DNA of 5,938 nt from Prolixibacteraceae bacterium (GCA_027858145.1 JAQIDF010000028.1:1-5938), one strand, 5' to 3'. Shown: positions 1-5,678, counted from the stretch's first letter. Translations and numbers: made by a program. The notes: generated by a model from the letters alone, not told the origin.

Positions 1-222
1 GTTGTTGTAATTTCTTAGCAAAACAACACAAGTGTCGCCTTCAAAATATGCTGTGGCCGAACTGGCTGAACCTATTAATACTACTTCATTGTCTATTTTT
101 TCAATTCGCCCCGAATAAAGAATGTTTTCGTCATTTGATGAATAATGGTTCAATGATTTTTCTGTACAACTTGATAGTCCGATCAAAAAAAATATTGATA
201 TAAAAGCAGAATGAGAATTCAT
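1..222 (-). CDS. Lipoprotein, probable CE2/SGNH-type acetylesterase, N-terminal part only (cut by window edge)
   Basis: Reading the minus strand from an ATG at 222 gives 74 uninterrupted codons that run off the left edge, so the gene is partial. The start is a type II signal peptide: a hydrophobic stretch (residues 7-16, FISIFFLIGL) followed by the lipobox LSSC with the acylated cysteine at residue 19. The protein should therefore be a membrane-anchored lipoprotein. The following segment has YSGRI at 36-40, then a beta-rich stretch GSASSATAYFEGDTCVVLL ending near 69. This resembles the jelly-roll domain that precedes the SGNH catalytic domain in CE2 acetylesterases, where a GRI motif is followed by an F-x-G-(T/D)-x-C-x-V pattern. 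The catalytic domain is outside the window, so activity on acetylated polysaccharide is an inference from family. No Shine-Dalgarno sequence is visible. The gene diverges from sfsA. Confidence 0.65.
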   Translation of the reverse strand, partial: MNSHSAFISIFFLIGLSSCTEKSLNHYSSNDENILYSGRIEKIDNEVVLIGSASSATAYFEGDTCVVLLRNYNN

Positions 223-527
223 AATAATAAAGATTGAAGTTATTTAATAAAGTAGAATAATACGTTTAACAGGGAAAATGTGCACTTCGTCAAAAAACGG
301 TATGAAAATAATATAAAATATTTAATTTGAATTATTTTTGAAGTGTGTAATTGGAATAATGCTTTATTGTTAGCTGTTGTGTGAGCTATAGTTTAAGTGC
401 TTGGGGCATTATTATATTTCAATTCCGTTTGGAATAATTTCTCTTTTGGATCAGGTGAATAAGCTGTTTTTTTTGATTAGGATTACATGTACTTTAACGC
501 CTGTTTAATGAAAGAAAAGAGAAAGCT
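223..527. other. AT-rich non-coding stretch between divergent genes
   Basis: I find no open frame of useful length on either strand; the plus-strand ATG at 288 reaches a stop after about a dozen codons. Visible elements are a small hairpin at 422-435 (ATTCC, loop GTTT, GGAAT) and a lone TATTTTTG box at 333-340 that fits the Bacteroidota -7 consensus but has no matching TTTG 19-20 bases upstream. The stretch ends in the plus-strand terminator at 528-560, so it could hold an untranslated RNA gene; nothing in it matches an RNA family that I can recognise. Confidence 0.5.
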
Positions 528-560
528 AAAAGGGGAGTTCATTCTGGATTCCCCTTTTTT
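528..560 (+). terminator. Rho-independent terminator with no gene in front
   Basis: AAAAGGGGAGTTC (528-540) pairs with GGATTCCCCTTTT (546-558) around a five-base loop, and the T run extends to 560. Four G-C pairs sit next to the T run. Two pairs (537/549 and 539/547) are G-U only when the plus strand is transcribed; on the minus strand they become mismatches and the T tail is shorter. The element therefore works best rightward. There is no plus-strand gene upstream of it in the window. Confidence 0.75.
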
Positions 561-564
561 AATG

Positions 565-597
565 TTGAGCCGGAACAAATGATTTTTATTATTTTTG
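565..597 (+). promoter_or_regulatory. Probable promoter of the sfsA operon
   Basis: TATTTTTG at 590-597 fits the Bacteroidota -7 consensus TAnnTTTG exactly, and a TTG at 565-567 lies 22 bases upstream, slightly longer than the usual 19-20. It lies downstream of the 528-560 terminator, so the operon would have its own promoter. Transcription would begin around 601-604, leaving only about 7-10 bases before the ATG at 611, which is a very short leader. The call rests on sequence match alone. Confidence 0.45.
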
Positions 598-610
598 GGA
601 AAAAAGTTCA

Positions 611-1306
611 ATGAGATTTGAAAACAGGTTGGTTAAAGGCAAACTAATTAAGCGATACAAAAGATTTCTTGCTGATGTAGAATTAGATGATGGAGTTGTT
701 GTTACAGCTCATTGTACCAATTCAGGTTCAATGAAAAGCTGTATTGAAAACGGAGCCGATGTTTATTTGTCGCCTGTTGATAATCCAAAGAGAAAGACTC
801 GTTTTACGTGGGAAATGATAAAGATTAATGGAGACTGGGTTGGTATCAATACCGGAAACCCCAACAAAATTGCTTACGAAGCAATCAAAAATCATGAAAT
901 TTCGGGACTTGATATGTATACCGAAGTAAAAAGAGAAGTTATATGGGGTGATAGCCGTTTTGATATTATGGCAGAAAATGAAACTGAAACCTGCTTTGTT
1001 GAAGTGAAAAACGTTTCCATGAATGAAAACGGTGTTGCAATGTTTCCTGATGCCGTTACCACACGTGGAAGGAAACATCTCGAGACATTAATTAAGCTTA
1101 AGAAAAGTGGTTTGCGTGCGGCAATGTTGTATATTGTGCAACGCAGCGATGTAAAAGAGTTTCAACCTGCCGATCATATTGACCCGGAATATGGAAAAGC
1201 TTTGCGCAGGGCATATAAAGAAGGTGTTGGTATTTTTGTGGTGCAGGCGGAAGTAAGTCCAGAGGAGATTGTTATTAAACGGAAATTACCGATTATTTTA
1301 AAATAA
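611..1306 (+). CDS. sfsA: DNA/RNA nuclease SfsA (sugar fermentation stimulation protein)
   Basis: The 231-residue product matches SfsA in length (the E. coli protein is 234) and along its whole course. The N-terminal OB-like part carries the family start (LVKGKLIKRYKRFLADVEL, 8-26) and HCTNSGSM at 34-41. The C-terminal PD-(D/E)XK-type nuclease part shows GDSRFD (113-118, candidate metal-binding aspartates) and EVKNV (131-135, with the catalytic E and K). FPDAVTTRGRKHL follows at 145-157, and VQRSD at 176-180. All key positions are present, so it should be active. SfsA was named for raising maltose fermentation in E. coli and later described as a nuclease; its physiological role remains unclear. 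The first ATG gives the normal SfsA N-terminus. It is the first gene of a three-gene run, six bases ahead of the next. Confidence 0.95.
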   Translation: MRFENRLVKGKLIKRYKRFLADVELDDGVVVTAHCTNSGSMKSCIENGADVYLSPVDNPKRKTRFTWEMIKINGDWVGINTGNPNKIAYEAIKNHEISGLDMYTEVKREVIWGDSRFDIMAENETETCFVEVKNVSMNENGVAMFPDAVTTRGRKHLETLIKLKKSGLRAAMLYIVQRSDVKEFQPADHIDPEYGKALRRAYKEGVGIFVVQAEVSPEEIVIKRKLPIILK

Positions 1307-1312
1307 AATATT

Positions 1313-1624
1313 ATGAGTGTACTATTAGAATTTGCAATGTTTCCGACTGACAAAGGTGAGAGTGTGAGTAAGTATGTTAGTCGTATAATTGATGAGATAA
1401 AACTAAGTGGTTTTGATTATCGACTGACTTCTATGGGTACGGTTGTTGAAACTGACACGTTTGTTGAGGCAACAGCTGTTATGAACCGTTGTTATGACGC
1501 CTTAGCTGATGATTGTAACCGTGTATATTGTACGGCAAAATTTGATGTTCGTAAAAGTAAAAGCGATAGGATGAATCAAAAAATACAATCAATAGAAAAT
1601 CATATTGGCAGTGTAAATAAATAA
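1313..1624 (+). CDS. MTH1187 family thiamine-binding protein (UPF0045)
   Basis: This 103-residue protein has the size and pattern of the MTH1187/YqgV family: a small ferredoxin-like fold that assembles into tetramers. Family signatures are the N-terminal beta strand followed by P11, S17-x-S19-x-YV (YVSRIIDEI, 21-29), SGFDYRL (32-38), the strongly conserved MGT-x-VE at 41-46, and near the end AKFDVRKSKSDRM (75-87), equivalent to the K-x-D-x-R motif of the family. Some members bind thiamine or related compounds, and cytoplasmic location is expected because there is no signal peptide. It begins six bases after the sfsA stop and ends nine bases before the esterase gene, so co-transcription is likely. 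Why it is paired with SfsA is not evident from the sequence. Confidence 0.88.
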   Translation: MSVLLEFAMFPTDKGESVSKYVSRIIDEIKLSGFDYRLTSMGTVVETDTFVEATAVMNRCYDALADDCNRVYCTAKFDVRKSKSDRMNQKIQSIENHIGSVNK

Positions 1625-1633
1625 TTTTAAGGC

Positions 1634-2530
1634 ATGAAATATTTTTTCTTATTTATTATGATTGGAGTGGTTTTACCGATGAGTGCACAGCCAATTAAAA
1701 TGGATTTATGGCCCGAAGGGGTTCCAAATACACTCATAAATGAAATTGAGGAAGGTGTTAGAGAAAATAACGGAGTTGTTACTCATGTATCTGATGTTTC
1801 AAATCCGACGTTAACTATTTACAAAGCTGAAGTTGAGGATGGTGCTAAATCACCTGCTGTGGTTATTTGCCCCGGAGGTGGATATGTAAACCTTTCAATC
1901 GAAAAGGAAGGGCACGATGTAGCTAAATTTTTGGCAAAAAACGGTATAACCGGTGTCGTGCTAAAATATCGTTTACCTAACGATGAAATGCAAAAAAATA
2001 AAACAATTGCACCGTTGCAGGATGCACGTAAAGCAATAACGACTATAAAAAACATGGCTGTTGAATTAAACATTTTTCCTGGGATGATTGGGGTTATGGG
2101 TTTTTCGGCCGGAGGTCATCTTGCAGCTACCGCTTCAACGCATTTCGACACAGATAATTATAGTCTTAAAGAAATCAGGCCTGATTTTAGTGTTTTGATT
2201 TACCCGGTTGCAAGTATGAAGCCCGGAGTGACACACATGGGAAGCCACGATCGCTTATTGGGTGAGGATCCTGATGAAGCAATTGAAATACAGTATTCAA
2301 ATGAGCTTCAAATCAATAAAAATACACCGCCAACATTTATGGTACACTCATTTGATGACGGGTCTGTACCCATTGCCAATTCACTTCGCTATGTTGAACG
2401 GTTATCTGAGCTGGGTATTGAATGTGAAACCCATTTCTATAAATCGGGCGGACATGGGTACGGAATGTTGCCCGGTCATACCGATACATGGCCGGGGTTA
2501 TTGGTGAAATGGATAAAAACCTTGTATTGA
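1634..2530 (+). CDS. Exported alpha/beta hydrolase, acetyl/feruloyl esterase type (BD-FAE-like)
   Basis: The product has 298 residues with a cleavable signal peptide (1-19, ending MSAQ), so it acts in the periplasm or outside. The hydrolase fold is complete: the oxyanion-hole loop CPGGGYVNLS (79-88), strand and helix VVLKYRLP (108-115), the nucleophile elbow GFSAGGH with Ser158 (156-162), the acid HSFDDGSVP with Asp242 the likely catalytic residue, and His274 in GGHGYG. The order and motif forms are those of COG0657-type esterases, including bifunctional acetyl/feruloyl esterases acting on xylan side chains and the xylan/pectin acetylesterases common in Bacteroidota. Exact substrate cannot be read from sequence. 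An AAGG at 1629-1632 lies almost against the ATG. It is the last gene of the operon and converges on the response regulator gene. Confidence 0.85.
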   Translation: MKYFFLFIMIGVVLPMSAQPIKMDLWPEGVPNTLINEIEEGVRENNGVVTHVSDVSNPTLTIYKAEVEDGAKSPAVVICPGGGYVNLSIEKEGHDVAKFLAKNGITGVVLKYRLPNDEMQKNKTIAPLQDARKAITTIKNMAVELNIFPGMIGVMGFSAGGHLAATASTHFDTDNYSLKEIRPDFSVLIYPVASMKPGVTHMGSHDRLLGEDPDEAIEIQYSNELQINKNTPPTFMVHSFDDGSVPIANSLRYVERLSELGIECETHFYKSGGHGYGMLPGHTDTWPGLLVKWIKTLY

Positions 2531-2599
2531 AATCAAAATGTTTTAGCTTTCAGCTATAACAAGCATTTCAAAATCTTCGGTTGTTAGTTTGAATTTCTG
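2531..2599. other. Convergent intergenic gap without a clear terminator
   Basis: The gap separates the esterase and response-regulator genes, which face each other. Two weak inverted repeats are visible: TAGCT/AGCTA at 2544-2556 with a three-base loop, and TAACAA/TTGTTA at 2557-2562 and 2581-2586 with an 18-base loop. Neither has a G-C rich stem plus T run, so transcription from one or both sides may read into the opposite gene. Confidence 0.4.
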
Positions 2600-3355
2600 T
2601 TAACTATTCAGCCATTTTTTGAAATTTGCAGATCGGTCAATGCTAACAATTGTTTCAAACTCATCGTCGGCTTTAGGGGTCAGTTCCAGCTTTATCCTGC
2701 CTCGTGAGTAAGCTACCATTTTAGATATGGCATCAATATGTACCAGGTACTTCCGGTTTATGCGAAAAAAATGTGCCGGGTCAAGCTGACTTTCTAACTT
2801 ATCGAGCGTATAATCCACTGGAAAAATATTTCCTTTTCGGGTACGCAAGAAAGCACCTTTGTCAAGTACATAGAAATAAGCTATTTCGGCAACCTCTACT
2901 TTTTTTATTTTTTCACCAATTTGAATAAGAAATCGCTTTTTATATTCGGGTTTCTTCCCTTGAATTTGTGCAAGTAGTGATTCAAAATCTATGCTGAATG
3001 CTGATTTTAGTTTATGATATTTATGCAGGCTTTCTTCCAGATCTCTTTTACGTATTGGTTTCAAAAGGTACGAAATGCTATTCAGATTAAATGCTTGTAT
3101 GGCATACTGGTCGTAAGCTGTTGTGAATATTATTGGAGTGGAAACATTCACCTGATCGAAAATGCTGAAGCTGATTCCGTCGGAGAGCTGGATGTCGAGA
3201 AAAATCAGATCAGCAGTGTTTTGCAGTAACCATTTTACCGATTCCTTAATTGACCCCAATTTTGCTGTTATAATGATTGACGGATCTATTTCCAATAGTG
3301 TCGTTTCCAGTTTCTCAGCTGCAAATTTTTCGTCTTCAATTATTATTGTGTTCAT
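2600..3355 (-). CDS. LytTR-family response regulator
   Basis: This 251-residue two-domain regulator has an N-terminal receiver (about 1-118) with the acidic pair Glu7-Asp8, phospho-acceptor Asp54 (FLDIQL), Thr78/Thr79 (FTTAY) and Lys99 (LLKPI). All phosphotransfer residues are therefore present. The C-terminal LytTR DNA-binding domain (about 140-250) contains FFRINRKYLVHI (196-207) and ends in the typical NFKKWL segment. It should bind DNA as a dimer when phosphorylated by the kinase encoded directly upstream. Its ATG lies within the kinase gene (20-base overlap). A GAGG at 3362-3359, three bases before the start, is unusually good for this phylum and supports translation coupled to the kinase. 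A tandem site fitting the LytTR consensus in front of the kinase suggests autoregulation; other targets are unknown. Confidence 0.93.
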   Translation of the reverse strand: MNTIIIEDEKFAAEKLETTLLEIDPSIIITAKLGSIKESVKWLLQNTADLIFLDIQLSDGISFSIFDQVNVSTPIIFTTAYDQYAIQAFNLNSISYLLKPIRKRDLEESLHKYHKLKSAFSIDFESLLAQIQGKKPEYKKRFLIQIGEKIKKVEVAEIAYFYVLDKGAFLRTRKGNIFPVDYTLDKLESQLDPAHFFRINRKYLVHIDAISKMVAYSRGRIKLELTPKADDEFETIVSIDRSANFKKWLNS

Positions 3356-4421
3356 TTTCCTCAGTATTGATTAGCGGAAGTTTTGCAATATAATAATTCG
3401 TTTCTACCGAAAAAACCGGTTCTTCTGAACAAATCATGGCATAACGTTTCGTTAAGTTTTTTAGTCCAACACCGGTTGAACTACCCATCGATATTTTAGG
3501 TTGAATTTTGTTTTTAACCATTAGGTTATTTTTTTGGTTAAAAACTTCAATTTTTAAGGGTTGAGACTCATTAATGATGTTGTGTTTTATTGCGTTTTCG
3601 AGTACTGCCTGCAACGAAAGTGGAGGTAAAACCAGCTTAAGTAAATCCCCCGGAATATTGATTGAATATGATAGGTCATCGCCGTAACGGATTTGTTGTA
3701 AAAACAGGTACGACCGCATAAAATCAAGCTCTTTCTCCAGGGTTGTTACAGGCTGTTCTATGGTTTCAAGTACGTAGCGGTAAATGTGTGAGAATTCATC
3801 AATGAATTGTTGAGCTTTTTCGACATCTTTGTTAATTAGGCTCGACAAGACATTCAAACTGTTAAACATGAAATGTGGGTTTATCTGGCTTTTTAATACT
3901 TCAAACTTTATTTGTGATAGTTCTTCCTGAAGGTTTCTGGCCATTTGTTCTGCCTTTTGGCTTTTTGAATAAGAAAGCCAGCCTTCGAGGATAGCCATAA
4001 TGAAAACATTTACCACACTAAAAATCATTGCATTGCTGATAAGTACACCTTTGAGATCTTCGGAGTATGGCATTATTGTATTGGCAAAGAGGGTGAAAGT
4101 AACTGATATACATAATGCTATGGTGACAGAAAAACCAGTTTGTATAAAAACCCGTTTGATTGTTTTATGATGCCATGGTAAATGTTTATTCAAGAAACGA
4201 ATCATAAAAAGGTTGGGGTAGATCATGAAAAATCCGAATATTAAAGTGAGCCCGACTCCACGAAATAAGCGGAAAAGAAAATATTCGAAGCCAGGCAGGG
4301 TGTGGTATCCTGAGAAATGATTATATAAGATGATAATCAATTGAATCACAACAGAAAACCCGATTAAAAACCGAAGAATATTTTTAAATGATATAAGTTT
4401 ATGAATTGATTTTAAGTTCAT
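3336..4421 (-). CDS. LytS/YehU-type sensor histidine kinase
   Basis: From the ATG at 4421 the product has 361 residues. A TTG at 4445 in the same frame would add eight residues, but it coincides with the predicted -7 promoter box, so the ATG is preferred. Four hydrophobic segments lie near 16-33, 52-74, 92-113 and 130-150, with no extracytoplasmic sensor domain. They are followed by a short coiled coil (about 152-178) and a His_kinase (PF06580) domain: SQINPHFMFNSLN with the phospho-accepting His183, then a C-terminal ATPase part with the N box LENAIKHN (274-281) and G box GVGLKNLTKRY (317-327). This is the usual inner-membrane partner of LytTR regulators in Bacteroidota. The signal is not evident; detection within or close to the membrane is an inference from the architecture. 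The C-terminus ends in an Asn-rich tail encoded by the overlap with the regulator gene. Confidence 0.93.
   Translation of the reverse strand: MNLKSIHKLISFKNILRFLIGFSVVIQLIIILYNHFSGYHTLPGFEYFLFRLFRGVGLTLIFGFFMIYPNLFMIRFLNKHLPWHHKTIKRVFIQTGFSVTIALCISVTFTLFANTIMPYSEDLKGVLISNAMIFSVVNVFIMAILEGWLSYSKSQKAEQMARNLQEELSQIKFEVLKSQINPHFMFNSLNVLSSLINKDVEKAQQFIDEFSHIYRYVLETIEQPVTTLEKELDFMRSYLFLQQIRYGDDLSYSINIPGDLLKLVLPPLSLQAVLENAIKHNIINESQPLKIEVFNQKNNLMVKNKIQPKISMGSSTGVGLKNLTKRYAMICSEEPVFSVETNYYIAKLPLINTEENEHNNN
3359..3362 (-). promoter_or_regulatory. Shine-Dalgarno-like site inside the kinase gene
   Basis: On the minus strand GAGG followed by AAA precedes the regulator ATG (3355-3353). It lies in the last codons of the kinase gene and decides the regulator start. 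Most other genes in this window lack such a site. Confidence 0.5.
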
Positions 4422-4442
4422 ATTTGTTTTCAAATTGATATT

Positions 4443-4473
4443 CAAAGATAAACTGATTTCTTTTGTTTCTTAA
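4443..4473 (-). promoter_or_regulatory. Probable promoter of the kinase-regulator operon
   Basis: Minus-strand TATCTTTG (4450-4443) fits the Bacteroidota -7 consensus TAnnTTTG exactly. Twenty bases upstream is TTA (4473-4471), a weak version of the -33 TTTG. Transcription would start around 4438, about 15 bases before the ATG at 4421. This makes the in-frame TTG at 4445 an unlikely start. Confidence 0.5.
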
Positions 4474-4477
4474 CGTT
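4448..4477 (-). promoter_or_regulatory. Tandem LytTR recognition site upstream of the kinase gene
   Basis: On the minus strand AACGTTAAG (4477-4469) and TCAGTTTAT (4456-4448) both match the published LytTR-box consensus [TA][AC][CA]GTTN[AG][TG] at every position. They are direct repeats with exactly 12 bases between them, the expected arrangement of 12-13. The 21-base period puts both on the same face of the helix. The pair spans the predicted -33 to -7 region, which would favour repression by the encoded regulator, though activation from another promoter cannot be excluded. Confidence 0.6.
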
Positions 4478-4491
4478 TTGGAGCAAATGAT

Positions 4492-4542
4492 AAAAAACAG
4501 TAGAATGGAACCTGAAGAAGTGTCTTAACCCGGTTCCATTCT
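4492..4542 (-). terminator. Rho-independent terminator after the outer-membrane protein gene
   Basis: An 11-bp perfect stem, AGAATGGAACC (4502-4512) and GGTTCCATTCT (4532-4542), encloses a 19-base loop. On the minus strand it begins ten bases after the beta-barrel gene and is followed by six T (4497-4492). On the plus strand it is followed by eight T (4546-4553), so it could stop transcription both ways. Its job is most likely to end the beta-barrel transcript and insulate the kinase promoter. Confidence 0.75.
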
Positions 4543-4551
4543 GACTTTTTT

Positions 4552-5139
4552 TTAAAATCGCTTAAGAAATCCTATCCTTAAGGAAAGATAATTGTGATTA
4601 AGTTCTTTTGTAGCTCCTTCAAATTCTGAATCGCTGGAAAGTGAGTTGAATTTAATTCCGGGTGTGAAACTCCAGGTTTCACCTATTGGTATATCAATAC
4701 CGCTTGCAAGTTGCCAGCCCAGCCCATGGCCTGTGTCGTTAATGATTTCACCATCACTGTTTTCGGTCTCAATGTGGTTATACAATCCTCCGGCTCTTAC
4801 GTAATACTGCACCGGTGAATCTCCAAAAGGATGTTTAAATTGTAATCCAAATACATAACCGGTTTCCTCAAAACAAACATTGTTTCCGGCAAATGACTCT
4901 TCGGCACCAAAACGATTCCAGCCCCAGCCAGCGTATACTCCTGTGTGTTGCAAAAATTGGTAATGAAAAATTCCTTCAAACCCTAAACCCGGGTTAAGAG
5001 TTGATCCACTTAACTTGTTAGTGGCCAAAGATGCTCCACTACTTAGTTCAAATCCAAAACGCTTCTCGTTTTCTTGTGCAATGCTGCTAAATGTAATTAC
5101 AGAAAGCACTAATAATACTAGTAATCTCTTTTGTTTCAT
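4552..5139 (-). CDS. Small outer-membrane beta-barrel protein
   Basis: The 195-residue product starts with a signal peptide (1-21: KQKR, a hydrophobic core LLVLLVLSVITF, and a likely cut near SIAQ). The rest is made of alternating short strands rich in Gly and aromatic residues: RFGFELSSGASLAT, GLGFEGIFHYQF, TGVYAGWGWNRFG, TGYVFGLQFKHPF, QYYVRAGGLYNHI, GLGWQLASGIDIPI, WSFTPGIKFNSLS, NYLSLRIGFLKRF. This is about eight strands, and the last residue is Phe, as expected for outer-membrane insertion. It fits the general porin/OMP beta-barrel families (PF13568-like) that are abundant in Bacteroidota. No specific function can be assigned. It is transcribed alone, between its own predicted promoter and the terminator at 4492-4542. 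Confidence 0.82.
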   Translation of the reverse strand: MKQKRLLVLLVLSVITFSSIAQENEKRFGFELSSGASLATNKLSGSTLNPGLGFEGIFHYQFLQHTGVYAGWGWNRFGAEESFAGNNVCFEETGYVFGLQFKHPFGDSPVQYYVRAGGLYNHIETENSDGEIINDTGHGLGWQLASGIDIPIGETWSFTPGIKFNSLSSDSEFEGATKELNHNYLSLRIGFLKRF

Positions 5140-5169
5140 TGTTATCTGTTTTATGAATTAATTTCGAAA

Positions 5170-5177
5170 CAAAAGTA
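5170..5177 (-). promoter_or_regulatory. Probable -7 box of the beta-barrel gene
   Basis: Minus-strand TACTTTTG (5177-5170) fits TAnnTTTG exactly and lies about 30 bases before the ATG at 5139. A convincing -33 TTTG at the normal distance is missing (only a T-rich tract), so the promoter is probable rather than certain. Confidence 0.4.
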
Positions 5178-5290
5178 AGTGTAGTGCTTTTCAAGAAAGA
5201 AAAGAATATGCTGAGGGTGCTGATTTTTTGGATGAATGTGAAAATCTAAAAGATGAACGTGTTTTTTTTATTTTCGATTGTGTCCCCACT

Positions 5291-5371
5291 TTATGAAACA
5301 TCAAATATGATTTTACCATTGACATCTCCATTTTTAAATTTTTTATGAACTTCTTTGGCTTTATCCAATGA
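5291..5371 (-). pseudogene. C-terminal remnant of a zinc-type alcohol dehydrogenase / quinone oxidoreductase
   Basis: Reading the minus strand toward a TAA at 5293-5291 gives SLDKAKEVHKKFKNGDVNGK followed by IIFDVS and the stop. This is the characteristic end of medium-chain dehydrogenase/reductase proteins: a (P/S)LE-x-A-x-x-A/VH helix, a short turn with G, then GK(I/V) and a final strand. Only about 26 codons remain. Beyond 5371 the frame enters sequence that instead encodes an IS1595-type transposase on the opposite strand, and I find no further dehydrogenase sequence to the right. It is therefore a 5'-truncated relic with no start codon and should be non-functional. The match is from memory of the family pattern over a short stretch. 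Confidence 0.55.
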
Positions 5372-5562
5372 AAGTGATGAAAGCAATGAAAAGCAGTGGC
5401 AACAACAAAATTGAAGGGAACACTGAAGTGGATGAGACTGTCGTGGGAGGGCAAGAGGAAGGCGTGGTTGGCCGCAAAAACAATAAAAAGAAGCTTGTCG
5501 TTTTCGCCATCGAAAGAAAGGGCAAGGGGGTAAGCCGCATGTACGGGAAGGTCATTTATTAA
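5368..5562 (+). pseudogene. Internal fragment of an IS1595-family (ISXO2-like) transposase
   Basis: The 64-codon frame reads KVMKAMKSSG, then EGNTEVDETVVGGQEEG (about 16-32), GRKNNKKKLVVFAIERKGKG and RMYGKVI, ending at a TAA. This is the middle of ISXO2-like DDE transposases, around the first catalytic Asp (residue 22 in EVDET). The N-terminal zinc ribbon and helix-turn-helix, about a hundred codons, are missing, and so are the second Asp and the last catalytic residue. No terminal inverted repeats are visible around it. Its 5' end abuts a dehydrogenase remnant on the other strand. Base composition differs sharply: by hand count 74 of 150 bases are G or C in 5401-5550, against 23 of 80 in 5561-5640. 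It is a dead relic of a transferred element; no activity is expected. Confidence 0.8.
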
Positions 5563-5678
5563 ATGCCTAATTCAAAAAGTTATTTTGAACAATGCGGATT
5601 TTACACTATTGTGCCATATTCTGAAATGGTTTGATAACTTGATTACCCTGAAGTGTATTGATAATATTACTGTTCACA

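Noticed and set aside
223..300. Promoter for the left lipoprotein gene on the minus strand
   Set aside because: A TTTTTTG and a TACTTTA-like box occur upstream, but their spacing and match to the consensus are poor; no site can be named with confidence.
728..1078. 116-codon minus-strand frame inside sfsA
   Set aside because: It lies wholly opposite a strongly conserved gene and its product has no recognisable pattern.
2262..2507. Plus-strand frame of 81 codons inside the esterase gene
   Set aside because: It is out of frame with the esterase, whose catalytic Asp and His are encoded in the same bases; no features of its own.
2544..2586. Possible convergent terminator between the esterase and the response regulator
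   Set aside because: The two inverted repeats are short and AT-rich and lack a T run, so I recorded them only as weak structure.
5179..5368. Inverted repeats marking a complete insertion sequence around the transposase relic
   Set aside because: I compared the flanks by eye and found no matching inverted ends or target duplication; the 17-bp repeat at 5679 and 5742 is direct and on one side only.
5191..5555. Minus-strand open frames across the transposase relic and the gap to the beta-barrel gene
   Set aside because: Their translations are Ser/Pro/Phe-rich shadow sequences without family features, and they conflict with the clear transposase and dehydrogenase readings.
5563..5634. Short frame directly after the transposase relic, with a YFEQCGF segment resembling the end of a GNAT acetyltransferase
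   Set aside because: Only 23 codons, low G+C, no coenzyme-A loop and no upstream continuation; the resemblance rests on a few residues. It could be another gene relic but cannot be supported.
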